Counted from the stretch's first letter, positions 34,201 through 46,341 are shown. The stretch is DNA of 64,000 bases from Chimonanthus salicifolius (GCA_013350335.1 CM023538.1:50357195-50421194), one strand, 5' to 3'. A program made the numbers and translations. The notes: generated from the letters alone by a model not told the origin.

Positions 34201-35650
34201 TGTTAGACAATTTGAACTCCGCTGCTTTGTTGAGTCCAATTGCTCATTTGCGTCAGGTGACATCGTTGCTGGTGCAAGGTGTAGCCAGGGCATTTCTCGC
34301 AGAAGTACACGAAATTAATGCAAACCTTTCTCTTTTAAGTTATTACTGTAACGAATGTATCTTGCTAATGATTCTCTGTTGCAGGGTATCTATTGGTTGG
34401 GTTTCTCAGAATTTGATCTAAAGGGGTGAGACGAGAAACTCTTTCTTTCATTACCACTCTAGGATCTTTAGAAATTTCATAGAATCTCAAACACTACTAC
34501 GCTCTAATTTGTGCAGCCCTCTAAGCAAACTCGTCGAAGCTCTCTGCGAGGATCCAACAATTGACTGTGCTGACGTGATCACCGCTTTAACGGGTACTAC
34601 ACTAGTAATGGCATGATCATATTTTCTCAAACTAGAAATCATCCATCCATGACATGGACTCAATACTTACCAACGGAAATTCCAGGCAAGAACTGCTGCA
34701 TCAACGATTCCACAATCGAAATCTTCCTACAACATGAGCCTCAGGCAACGTCAACGAAAAACATTATCCATTTCGCTCAGAGTAAGCACTGTAATTCATA
34801 CCCACAAAGAAATCATATCCCATTTAAACTACTTACAATTTCTTCCATTGGCAAGCTGTGATTCCAACCAGCAAGCATAAGGTCGCTGACTTAAGACTGC
34901 ATTCCAACTACAGAGGGTCTTCATGCCTTCAGTTACAAATTTAGACTAAAATCTGAAATGTCGTCTGAAATATTTTGTTTAAAAGTATGCTGAAACATAC
35001 ATTTTTTTGTTAAAATACGGCCAATTGTTTCAAATTATGGGTGAAAAATTTCGGTTCAAGTAGAGATCGAAAGGTTTCTATTTGCCAAAATTCAGAAGTA
35101 CTTACATACATAACAAGAATCTAAATTTCCAGTGTCTCCACCAAGAATGCAACCATGTTCTTGAGTATAAACAACCGCACATTTGAATGCATTCTCAATT
35201 CGGGACCTATTCCACTTCTTGTTACTATCAGTCATTTATTTCATATATCTACAGAGGACACTTATACATCCAAAGACTTGAAGATGAAAATTTACATATT
35301 TTTATTTTCTGTGAATATGGATAGTGATTCGAACTGATACCATATCGATGTACGACTATGGCGGCGTGTTACAGAACATGAAGCATTATGGGCAAATGAC
35401 GCCTCCTGTCTACGACATATCCAGCATCCCCAATGACTTCCCTCTTTTCCTCAGCTATGGAGGACAAGATGCGCTTTCCGACGTCAATGATGTAAAACTT
35501 CTGTTAGACGACCTTAAATCGCATGTGAGTGACAAGCTCACAGCCCAGTACATAGACAACTATGCACATGTTGATTTTATTATGGCTGCAAATGCTAAGC
35601 AAGTTGTATATGATCCCATGATTGCCTTCTTCAAGCGTCACGGAAATTGA
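31270..35650 (+). CDS. Triacylglycerol lipase (AB-hydrolase, plant LIP/MPL1-like), nine exons, intact
   Basis: Proposed exons: 31270-31473, 33019-33129, 33246-33386, 33478-33588, 34161-34304, 34385-34425, 34517-34593, 34686-34781, 35325-35650. Together they give 1251 bases, 416 residues plus TGA, with every junction in phase and GT..AG introns. Residues 1-25 form a secretory signal (hydrophobic [14 protein letters not shown]), so the enzyme is likely vacuolar or apoplastic. Conserved blocks are [44 protein letters not shown], nucleophile GHSQG (Ser188), [10 protein letters not shown] (Asp357) and NYAHVDF (His390). The triad is complete and the length matches plant lysosomal-acid-lipase-like proteins that release fatty acids from acylglycerols. 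No stops or frameshifts were seen. The last acceptor (GGATAG, 35324) is weak but restores the expected ..MIRT.T...YDYG segment. Substrate is inferred from family. Confidence 0.9.
33155..33236 (+). repeat. 41-bp tandem duplication in lipase intron 2
   Basis: TATTCACATGGATTTTCTAC plus the following 21 bases occurs twice (33155 and 33196) without visible change and fills most of this short intron up to nine bases before the acceptor at 33245. Confidence 0.93.
33790..33930. repeat. Minisatellite in lipase intron 4, unit ~27 bp
   Basis: Four to five units of GGGACACCTCA(T/C)TAACAAACAT, between exons 4 and 5. Confidence 0.88.
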
Positions 35651-35863
35651 TCGTCAGTATTTGGTGCAAGCTTTCAAAATGGCAACAAGTTGGTTGTTCC
35701 TTCGGTCTGTCAAATTTAATGTCATGGTAGTCTTGTTATTATGTTTTTAGTTTATGCCCATTTTGGTCATTTTATTGTTATATTTTAGATGTTTGATATT
35801 TGCCACATGTATGGATATGATAGTTTGTAAAAAGAAACCACTTTAAGTTTTTGGAATGAGAAG
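35651..35863 (+). other. Lipase 3' flank / probable 3' UTR
   Basis: 213 bases between the lipase stop and the LTR at 35864. No clear AATAAA is present. T-rich stretches (TTATGTTTTTAGTTTATG) could serve as far-upstream elements. Confidence 0.5.
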
Positions 35864-37753
35864 TGATGAACACTGGAAATTACAATTTTACCCCTTAATA
35901 ATTGGATTAGGAAGTCTTTATTTTATGTATATTAGATACGTTTAATGTCGTTTTTAAGTTTTGCAATGTATTTTAGAAAATACAAGGGAATGAGCTGAAA
36001 TTGATGATAAATGCAGTGTATGGGCCACAACTGCTATATATGGAAAGTTTGTAAATTTATCACCTAATTTTGAAAATTATTGAAATTGTGAAAATTCAAA
36101 TCCACTTATGAGAGTTTGAATTGAGATAATACATTATTGAGTTGTAATTGCATGGTGATAAAAATTACAAGTTTTACATATGTGGGCACATTGTTCCAAG
36201 TCTACAATCCAAGGCCAATTAAAGCCTAATCCAAGTCCACCAGTGAACCAGACCAGATAAAGCTGAAGTTGTGATCAAAATCTAAGGCCCAAGAATGAAG
36301 CCAGCAAAAATCAAGTGGGGCCCAATAAAATTCAAATGAATTAGAAAGTGCCATGTGTCCAATGGAGAAAATCTCTCCAAATTCCATCTCAATATTCGAA
36401 AGTGGAAGCACAATCAGTACAAGCACAATAGATTTCGATTGTGATGATTTAAAAGACACTGAGATGAGGTGGAAGATAGAAGATTATGGAGGAAACAAAG
36501 GAATGTGAAATTTATGGAGAAATTCTCTCCAATTCTAATTGCTATGATCGTATGGAGAATGGGATTATGCGCATGAGTAAAAGAAAACACAAGGAAAACC
36601 GCGTGAAATGATGTGGAAGCTAGGAAAGAAAGAAAAAAAATTGGGATTTGAGTCCAAATTTGGATAAGAGGATGAGTTAGCAGATAAAGACCAAATCCAA
36701 AGGGATTTTCCATTCTTCCACATCCGTATATGCTCCATACAAATGGAATGGCGATTTTTTCTCTTAAATTCGTCCATGGCTAAGTCTTATATTTATTTTC
36801 CATTATTATTCCACCTCCTTTTCATTATAAATATGGGTCCCAATGCATAGAGAAATTGAGTTCGAGCAAGGCATTGACGGTGGTGAAGGTTGAAGAAAGA
36901 TAGAGAGAAAAAATATTCGACTCATGTAAGTCTTGTATTTTTTTATTTTATTTTATTTCTTTGATAACTTCCAAAGCAATGTAATTTCATATTCCAATTT
37001 TTGAATGAAATTTATGGTAGATTCTTTAGATTTATGATGTTCCCAATTATTAAATATTCTATGGTGATGATTTTTAATTTTATTTTAATTTATTTTGTGA
37101 ATGCTATGGAACAAATTATTTTTAGAATTTTTCAAGAAAAAGTAGAACCCCTATTAGAATCTGTGGAGTTGACTTTTTCAGTCTAAGATTCTTTTTAAGA
37201 ATAGTTTATTTTAGATTTGGAAAATGTATTTGTAAATCTTACTCAAGCCTAAGGCTTGAATTGAAAAATTCTAATTTAAAGGACGTCGTAATTTTTCTAA
37301 TTAGAATTTTAATGAATGATGAAATTGAATTTATATTTAATAATTTTAGAGGATTTCATAGTCTAGGCCATGACTTTATTTTTAAATGGGATAACACGCC
37401 ACCTTAGATAATTGTCTCGATTCCATTGTAAATAATGTAAATAATTTAATGTTTTTATTCTATTATTTTATTTATTCATAAAAATCCTTGAAGTGATTTA
37501 AGTAGGTTAGAAATATTTTATTTGTTTCTTAACTTTGCATTTTAAATTAGATTGAGATTATTTAAATTCACTCCACCATTTTAATCAAATTTATAAATCA
37601 TTGATTTGTATGGTAAAATTAGATCTCATATTTTGTTAAAGTCCAAAGTTAGATAATTATTTAAAGATTGGTTTCTAAATCTAAAATTTTGCTAAATTAA
37701 GGTTATAACTCCATGTTTTAGAAAATTTATCATGCTTAGGTTAAATCAACACA
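35864..37753 (+). repeat. 5' LTR of the Athila-like element
   Basis: Starts TGATGAACACTGG, ends ...CAACACA at 37753, nine bases before the PBS. Compared with the 3' LTR it lacks about 155 bases just before its end (those corresponding to 55970-56122). Confidence 0.85.
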
Positions 37754-37762
37754 ATAAGTTTT

Positions 37763-37780
37763 TGGCGCCGTTGCTGGGGA
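37763..37780 (+). promoter_or_regulatory. Primer-binding site (tRNA-Asp type)
   Basis: TGGCGCCGTTGCTGGGGA, one base different from the usual TGGCGCCGTTGCCGGGGA complement of plant tRNA-Asp. Confidence 0.88.
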
Positions 37781-39198
37781 AATCTCGAAATAAATTGTGT
37801 ACCATTAGATTTATGTGTTTTTGGAAAGATTGTTGTTTTTAGAAATTTCTAAATTAGGCAACTTTCTAAAATTAGAAATTTCTATTTTTAGAAGTTCTAA
37901 TTTCAGAAAGTTTCCATAAATTAGAAGTTTTTAAAAATGTTAATGGTTTTGGGATTAATTTAATTTTAGAAAACTGCTAAATTTTGAAACTATGTAATTA
38001 GGACTTTCTATTCTTAGAAATTCTGTAATTTATTAGTTTCCTATTTTAGCATGTTTTTCTACTCTTGGAGATATATCTTAATTTAGAACTAATTTATTTT
38101 TAGAACGTGACTTAATTTTTGAAAATTTCTATATTTAGGAAATTTTATTCTTGGAAAATTGTCTAATTTTGGAACTCATTAATTTAGGCAATTTGAAAAC
38201 TTAAAAAGTTTTTAAATTTAGAATCTTATCTAATTTTGGAAAGTTTCTAACTATGATTTCTAAAAATTTCATGAAGATTGTAAATTTTGATTGAACTCAA
38301 ATTCTAAGTCTTGAATTAATTTGGTAGAATTCCTTTGTCATTTTTTATACCTTGAATTAATTTAAATTTTTTAATTAGGTTACAAATATTATATTTCTTC
38401 CACTAGTTGTAACTTTAGAACAATTGCACTTAGATAACGATCACGTTTTTTTTTTTTTTTAAATTAGAATCTTCACCAAATCTTGTATTGTTCTATTTTA
38501 CAGGAGTTTTAATTGCGCGCTTAAAAATTGCTAGAAATACGCATAATAAGCTAAGGTGAGTGCCTAATAGTTTCCTTTTGATTTTATTTTTCTCATGCAT
38601 TAATAGAGATTTATTTAGGGTGTTCTTTATTTATTTATTTTTTATTTATTGCTTGCATTTAATCTATCCATGCATCTAGGTTGTTAGTATTAGTTTAAGT
38701 TGCTTTATTATTTTTGGCATATTTGCTTGAATGTTGTGTGATAATTTAGGACTGCATTTTCACAATATCTAGAAAAATAAGATTAGTAAAATTGGTTCAT
38801 GCATCTCCTTAATAAAATCAATTAAAGAACCATTAGGCCATGTTTTAGGGTTTTATGCTCATTAGGAACCTTTTCGATCTAAATTAACTTTTATAACCGG
38901 TGAATAGTTTATCTTCAAGAATGGTGTCTAAGGCTAGTTCTGTCACCAATACATGAGGTCGAGTATAATCTAAGGATAAACTGGGAAGAGATGCCGTGTG
39001 CTCCCTCACTTACCTGAGAACTTACCTGGCCATCTTGAGGTTAAACTCTCATCGGAGACTTACATTATGTGGAGAGAAAAGTAGGAGCAAGTCTAGGTAC
39101 AATCCTTAGGGTCCTATTAGCTAAATAAATTTTGATTACATTAGTGCAATTCAAATTTAGATATATGAATTTTCTTATGTGAATTTAGTTGAACGTGA
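37781..39198 (+). other. Non-coding leader of the Athila-like element
   Basis: From 37790 to 38280 it is a degenerate array of TTAGAAATTTCTAAAT-like words with many short inverted matches. Nothing coding is visible. It is cut at 39203 by the nested gypsy element and resumes at 46256 for 86 bases before gag. Confidence 0.7.
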
Positions 39199-39203
39199 AT
39201 GAT

Positions 39204-39442
39204 TGTAACACCTCGGATTTTCAGTTAATTATTTTTGTATGAAAATAATCCATTTAATTTGTGAACATTGGTTATGGACCTTAAATTGGGTAAAGAGTTG
39301 GGTCGCTGGCCCAAATAGGACCCAACGGTTTAGGATTTTTTTTCAATAGAAATTAAGTGGAGATGAATTTAATGAGTAATGCAAAATTAAAATAGATAAT
39401 TGATCATGGCCGATTCTAAAATTGCATACCTATGATTATGCA
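39204..39442 (+). repeat. Truncated 5' LTR of the nested gypsy
   Basis: Collinear with 42978-43219 of the 3' LTR (TGTAACAC.TCGGATTTTCA ... CCTATGATTATGC) and cut where TGTTGAGC begins. Confidence 0.9.
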
Positions 39443-40842
39443 TGTTGAGCACTGAAAATTACCATTTTACCCTTTAATTTTGGATTAGTTAGTCTTTGAT
39501 TTATGAATATTAGACGCGTTTAATAGAGTTTTCAAGTTTTGCAGTGTATTTGTGAGAATACAAGAAAAATGTCCTATTTTTGGAAAGTTTATAATTTTTA
39601 CCACCTAATTTGATTTGGAATTATTGTAAATGATTATAATTCAGATCCGGATATGAGAGTTTGAATTATAATAATATTTTTTAGATTGTGTTAAATTGTA
39701 AAGGTGGTAGAAATTTATAAACACACAAATGTACTAACTGTTCGAACCTGAAGCTTAAAGACAAAGTCTGCAATTGGAAGCCAATGAGCCAAAGTCCACC
39801 AGTATTCCGGGCCAGATTAAAGTCTAAGTATGGAATCCAAATCCAAAAGATCAAGTGGGACCAGTGAATTTCGTTTGAAGGATGGTGCCTTATCTGCAAA
39901 ATTCGGCGTTTGAAAAGACAGTGGATTTGGATAAAAGATAATGGATTTGAATAAAAGACAGGGATAAAGATAAAAGAGATTGAACTGAAGGAGAGATAAG
40001 AAAGAGAGGGATAAAGAGGAATAGAGATAAGGAGATGAAAGAGTTAGCCGATCTCAACAGAAAGAAATTTTGAATCTGAATGGGTCCCTCATCTCGGCTG
40101 AATTTGAAGGGTCCCTTATCTCATCTCTTCTCACTCCTATAAATTGATGGCTTTGGGTTTATTGAAAGTGGAACCAGGCAAGACGTTGCAGGGACTGAAG
40201 TTGGACGACCAAAAGACAAAGAAAAAAAAATTTAATTTCTTGTAAGTTATTTTTTTTTTTTTTATGTAAAGTCCAAAGGAATGTATTTCAATTCCAAATT
40301 TTTAAATAAAATTCATGGTGGTTTGTTTAGATGTATGGTATTCCCAATTATTGAATATTTGATAATGATGGTTTTTAATTCTTTTTATGAACTTCATGAA
40401 ACAAATTAATTTTAGAATTTTTCAAGGAAAAGTGGAATCCTTTTTAGGATCAGTGGGACTTGACCATTTTCCACTCTAAGGTTCTTTTCAAGAACGGTTT
40501 GTTTTAGATCTGGAAAATGCAATTTTAAATATCGCTCAAGCCTAAGGCTTGATTTGAAAAAATCTGATTTAATGGAAGACATAATTATTCTAATTAGAAT
40601 TTTATTAAATAAACAACTTGAATTATATTTAATAATTTCAGAATATTTCATAGTCTAGGCCATGTTTTTGTTTTTAAATAGGATAACATGCCGCTTCGAT
40701 ATTTGACCCGATTCCATTGTAAAATATGTAAACAAATTATTTATCATTGATTTATTTTATTCGTTCTCAAAATTCATCAAAACAATTTATGGTTCTAAAT
40801 TAAGATTATAACTATAAGTTTAGAAATTTATTTTAATAAAAA
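39443..40842 (+). repeat. Athila-like LTR inside the nested gypsy
   Basis: It starts TGTTGAGCACTGAAAATTAC and shares blocks with 35864-37753: GATTAGTTAGTCTT, ATGAGAGTTTGAATT, CAAGCCTAAGGCTTGA, CATAGTCTAGGCCATG and ATTCCCAATTATTGAATAT. It is about 1.4 kb, diverged, and ends in AT-rich sequence at about 40842, just before the RT motif of the host gypsy. No PBS, coding region or partner LTR is attached. Confidence 0.82.
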
Positions 40843-42960
40843 ATGTAACCGAAATCCGTAGCTTTTTAGGAATGGCTGGTTATTAAAGGAAATTTATCAT
40901 GGACTTCTCAAAAATTGCATCTCCAGTTACTCGACTCACTCAGAAAGGAGTCAAATATGAATGGTCAGATTTGTGCAATCAGAGGTTTGAAGAGCTGAAG
41001 AAGAGACTTACCACTGCTCCTATCCTAGTTTTGCCGAAAAGAGGCAAGTGTTATGAGGTACAATGCGATGCTTCAGGAGAGGGACTGGGGTGTACACTCA
41101 GTCAAAGTAATCGTGTGGTGGCTTATGGATCAAGACAGTTGAAAATACATGAACGTCTCTATCCTACGCACGATCTGGAACTAGCCGCAGTGGTCTTCGC
41201 TCTCAAAAGTTGGAGACATTATCTTTATGGAGAGAAATTTGAAGTGTTTTCAGATCATAAGAGCTTGAAGAATTTGTTTGATCAGAAAGAGCTCAACTTG
41301 AGGCAGCGCAGATGGATGAAATATCTAGCGGATTATGAGTTCGCACTTCGTTATCACCTTAGGAAGGCGAACAAAGTGGCAAATGCCCTCTACCGCCTAT
41401 CATATGCATCAGTGGCATGTTTGATCAGGACAGAATGGGAAATGCTGAATACCATTCGAGAGTTTAAACTTTACCTCAATAACCATGGGACTATATATAA
41501 TTTGATCATACGGTCCAACATGGTTACTAAGATTGAATAGGAACAGCAGACAGACCCGGAGGTGGAGGAGATTTGGGCCAAGATGTCTACTGGTGAAGTC
41601 AGACCGGAATGGGAGTTACGACCAGGACAGGGTCTTCTATTCCGAGGAAGGATTTATGTACCTAAGAGTTGTAGAAAAGAGTTATTGGTTGAGGCACATC
41701 AGACCAAACTCTCTATTCATCTAGGCATCACCAAGATGTATCACGACCTGAAGAGACATTACTGGTGGCATGGACTCAAAAGAGATGTGGCAGAATTTGT
41801 GGCACATTGCTTAACTTGTCAGCAGGTTAAGACGGAACATCAGAAGCCACCAGGGTTACTCAAAACCTTACCAGTGCTAGAATGGAAATGCGAGCACATC
41901 TCTATGGATTTTGTTAAAGGGTTGCCAAGGTCATCAAAGGGCAATGATACGATATGGGTCGTGGTAGACCGACTAACGAAGTCTGCACATTTCATTCCCA
42001 TTAAGATGACACTCATCTGAGACTTTGGGTCGGCGGTATATTAAAGATATCATCAGATTGCATGGTATACCTCGGACTATTGTGTCCGACAAAGATAGTC
42101 GATTCACAGGCAGAGTATGGCAAAGCATGCAGTTGGCCATGGGAACAGATCTACTGATTAGTACAACATTCCATCCACATATACAGACACTGGAGGATAT
42201 GCTGAGAGCATGTATGCTAGATTTCAAGGGTGGATGGAAGGATCACTTGCCGTTGGTAGAATTCTCGTACAACAACAGTTACAAGGTAAGCTTCCAGATG
42301 GCACCATTTGAGGCATTATATGGTAGACCTTGTAGGTCACCAGTGTGCTGGACAGAGGCTGGTGAGCCTGCACTGATTGGATTTGAGTTGATTGCAGAGA
42401 CTACAACACATATACAGTTGATACGACAGCATTTGTTGACTGCGCAGAGTCGCCAGAAGAGCTATGTTGACAAAAGAAGGAGGTTCTTTGAATTTGAAGT
42501 GGGAGACATGGTGTTCTTGAAAGTCTCGCCACGGAAGGGACATATGAGATTTGGAAAGAAAGGGAAATTATTGCCAAGATATGTGGGACCGTTTTCAATC
42601 ATAAGAAGGATGGGGGACGTGGCTTATCAATTGGCACTCCCATCACAGTTGGCATCTTTACACAGTGTGTTCCATATATCGATGTTGAGAAAGTATAATC
42701 CTGATCCTTCTCATGTACTGAATGTATAAGACATAGAGGTCCAGAGCGATGTGACATAGTCGAGAAGCCTGTTCGAGTGGTGGACACATAACAAAGAGTG
42801 TTACGAAACCGAGCAATCTAGTTTGTCAAGGTGGTATGGGATCGACATGGCATTGAGGAAGATACATGGGAACTCGAGTCAAAAATGAGGAAAGCTCATC
42901 CTGAGCTATTTAGGTAAATGTTTGAAACCCTACTTCACTCGATTTTCGGGAGGAAAATTT
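40843..42960 (+). pseudogene. Nested gypsy pol: RT end, RNase H, integrase
   Basis: It opens VTEIRSFLGMAGYY with a stop, then [11 protein letters not shown]. RNase [51 protein letters not shown]. Integrase: zinc residues in HLGITKMYHDL...CLTCQQVK, first Asp in MDFVKGLP, VVVDRLTKSAHF, second Asp in IVSDKDSRF, then TFHPHIQTLEDML, where relatives have a longer HPQTDGQ.ER segment. The catalytic Glu lies in the missing piece. C-terminal RKYVGPF-type, HISMLRKY and a final EEDTWE follow. Stops at 41538, 42018 and elsewhere break the frame. A purine tract (AAAAAGAGGG) precedes the LTR. Confidence 0.92.
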
Positions 42961-42977
42961 TAAAAAGAGGGTTGTAT

Positions 42978-45900
42978 TGTAACACATCGGATTTTCAGTT
43001 AATTATTTTTGTATGAAAATAATCCATTTAATTTGTGAACACTGGTTATGGACCTTAAATTGGGTAAAGAGTTGGGTCATTGGCCCAAATATGACCCAAC
43101 GGTTTAGGATTTGTTTTTAATAGAAATTAAGTGGAGATGAATTTAATGAGTAATGCAAAATTAAAATAGATAATTGATCATGGCCGATTATAAGATTGCA
43201 TACCTATGATTATGCGCATGGCATATTTTATTAAGGACTATCCAAAGTGGGAAGCCAAGGTCGACAATTGCCATATCTATGTTGGGCGCATAGATCATCT
43301 AAAAGAGGCATAAGGAAAGGGCTCACGGCATCACTATTCTCATCTTAGCATTGGCCGATGGTGATGTATTAAAATAAGAAAGGGAGGTCGGCAATGGTTA
43401 AAATAAATAAGGGGCTCATGGCTCCTTCTATTATGGGATTAATTGGAGGGTTTAAATTAGAAAGAAAGAGGAGCTTATGGCATTACTAATCTAAGATAAG
43501 GGTACAAGACAATTACTAATGTATTAAGGAGGAAAGATTATCTTAAGCACTTTCTAACTTTGGATCAAGAGGAAGTGATAAAAGGGGAGACATAGAAGGG
43601 TTCACGATTTTTACACCTTCATACCCGAACTCTCTCTCTATCTCTCTCAATCTCTCATTCCCGCCAAAGAGCAAGGAGAAGAAGAAGGCAGCCAGCAAGA
43701 GGAGTTTTTGGTTTGGAAAAATTAAGAAGAAAATAGAAGGATTGGAAGAGCAAGAAATCGGAAACTGTTAGTTTCTTATTTGATTAATTCATTTTGAAAT
43801 AAAGAACCATAGGGTTCGGCCAAGGTGTATGGCCGAACCCCATGGATAAGAAGATTGGGAGATAATCATGATAATTTTAAATGGAGATAGGCAAAGGATA
43901 TGGGTCGGCCATTGCATGGTTGAACCATGATTTGATTATGGCTAAGATATAAGATCAAAGGAATGGAAGAAAAGGGGTGAGGTTCGGCCATGGTGTATGG
44001 CCGAACCCCATCAAATAAATTTATGACTTGGGGTTTTCTTAGGCATTGAATTATATGAATATATGTTCTTAAATTTCAGATCAAGGAAACCTTTGATGGT
44101 TAGGTGGTTTGGATTTAAAAAGAGGAAAAGAATGGAACCATAGGGTTCGGCTATGGGTATGGCCGAACCCCATGGAAAGGATATTGATGAAAAATTAATG
44201 GATTTATATGAATGGTCCAGATTGTGAACCATAGGGTTCGGCCATGGTGTATGGCCGAACCCCATGGAGTTGATTTACCAATTTAGAAAGTAAAAGAAAA
44301 AGGATGGATTTGTCTCCAAGGGTGAGGTTCGGCCATGGTGTATGGCCGAACCCCATTAGGGTTTATTTTTGGAAACCTTTTTATTTTTGGAAGGTGGAAA
44401 CTAAATTAGAAAGTTTTAATTTAAGAACTTTCTAATTAAGGAATCTAAATTTGAAAACTATCCAAGTATGGAAAGTTGCATGCTAATCTTGGAAACTACC
44501 CAAGTATGGAAAGATGCATGCTAATTTTGGAAGCTTTTATTTATGGAAACCTTCCAATTATAGAAGGGTGAATAATTAAGTTAGAAACTTTCTAATTATG
44601 GAAGGGTGGATAATTAATTGGGAAACTATCCAATTATGGATTGGCTAAAAATGGAAGATGATGGAAAAAAAAAACTTAGACATCATAGGGTTCGGCCATG
44701 GTGCTTGGCCGAACCCCATGAATTAATTCTATGGGTTAGGCTTATTTTATGGACCTAAGATGGAACTAAGATGTCATAGGGTTCGGCCATGGTGTGTGGC
44801 CTAACCCCATGAATCAAGTGGGATGGATTGTATGGATTTAATATGATGATTGGATTAATGGGAAGACATAAACCTAAGCTAGTGGCAAAATTGTAAATAG
44901 CGCCTAAATTGAAAGATCATGGGTTCGGCCATGATGTATGGCCGAACCCCATGAGATGGTTTGTGGATCAAACCTTAACTTAGGAAATTGTTTTAATGAT
45001 TGAAAAGATGGAATTATGGAATAATAGCCATGGATGGCATTTTCGTAAATAAGTGTGAAAATGGTAAGTGGCCATGGTGTATGGCAGAACCCCATGGGGA
45101 TTGGTTTATGGACTTGAAAGTTGTAAATCAAGTGGGACTTGGTTTTGATTTATTATTGTATTATAAGGTAACGAGATCTCACACGGCATTTACGATCGTG
45201 AACGATTACCGGACGAAAGACGCAAGCACACGTTAGCGGTCTTTGGTATGATTCCACCTCTTTGAAACTATGGGTTTATGTACATATGTTTATTTTATGT
45301 TTGATGAAATTATGTTTCAAAGGATATGCTTTATATTAAATTTCAAATGCTATGTTTTATTGTATAAAAAGCATGTGTTGATTATGTTTCAAAAGATGAT
45401 TTTAAATGCTATATTTATGTTATAAAATAGCATGTATTTCATTGGCATCTCATGCATGGCATGGGGTGGAGGATTTGTAACCGGAGGGGTCACACTCCAT
45501 CGGGGCGTCCGAAAAACCTATGCACGGTACCTTGATGTGATTTCCATCAAGAAGATTCCGGAGGGTCCACACTCCGCCGGGGCGTCCGGAAGACCTATGT
45601 GGTGGGTACTTTTATGTACATGTGATGGGTGGGACTCATTGCATTTGTCATCATTGTATGGCATGGATTTATATGGTTTTTGACATTACAATATTATTAT
45701 ATATGTTTTGTACTGACCATGTGTAGTCGTAACTGGAATACCTACTGGGCGGGTTGTTTTAACGCCTTGCTTCTACCCTAGTTGATGATACAGGAAATCA
45801 GGGGAACGTTGAACGCAAGACGGGTCAGGCATAGGAGCTTGGAAGACTTATTTTATGTGTTTTGAATAAAGTTACTCATGAACTTGTATTTGAGTATCTA

Positions 45901-46255
45901 GATTTCAGAATGTAATAACTTAGATGGATGGATGTTAATTTTGATAATTATGGTATATGAATGATGATTAAGGACTTGACGTACTTTGCTATCTGAATGG
46001 AATAGAACTTGATTCTATTATGATTCCGCAATTTTGATGTTCATTATTCTGCATGTTTACATTGCTATGTGTGAACCATTTTCGTGGACTTAGTCCATGC
46101 ACACATAGGGTTGGCCAGTTAAGGGTCGAACTCTGGAAGTTCGGACTTAGCTCGCGTCGTGACGTCCCGCGCTCTATCACTCTACTCTGTTATAAAAAAA
46201 AATATAGACTCTGAATTTACGGGAAGAAGCGAGTGAAAAAGGGTGGGGCGTTACA
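42978..46255 (+). repeat. 3' LTR of the nested gypsy (3.3 kb)
   Basis: Starts TGTAACACATCGG after a purine tract and ends GGTGGGGCGTTACA. It contains the palindrome field 43811-45091 and a segment of short GGAAAC...CCAAGTATGG repeats (44395-44640). Its reverse-complement relative is at 62420-64000. Confidence 0.92.
43811..45091. repeat. Field of ~10 copies of an imperfect palindrome in the LTR
   Basis: The unit is GGGTTCGGCCAT, a 5-base GGTGT-like loop, then ATGGCCGAACCC, usually followed by CAT. Copies: 43811, 43902 (degenerate), 43981, 44143, 44234, 44325, 44688, 44778 (one arm changed), 44921 and 45069 (half). Spacing is irregular (75-360 bases), with unrelated DNA between units. Each can form an 11-12-bp stem. 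Confidence 0.95.
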
Positions 46256-46341
46256 ATGATCGTGTCTATGTATGAATTATTGGTGTCGTAACTCTGGCAA
46301 TTGTGTAGTTTGAGTTACATTTTCTATCGATTTACCGATCG

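Larger units (their letters stand above)
39204..46255 (+). mobile_element. Gypsy element nested in the Athila-like element
   Basis: Identical 5-bp target duplications ATGAT at 39199-39203 and 46256-46260 bracket TGTAACAC... (39204) and ...GGGCGTTACA (46255). The 3' LTR is complete (3278 bp) but only the first ~239 bases of the 5' LTR remain. The rest of the 5' LTR, gag, protease and most of RT are missing, replaced by an Athila-like LTR (39443-~40842). Pol from the end of RT through integrase remains. This insertion is younger than its host element. Confidence 0.93.

Noticed and set aside
43811..45091. CRISPR-like appearance of regularly recurring palindromic repeats
   Set aside because: Plant nuclear LTR context, irregular spacing, no cas genes; spacers are not of uniform length.
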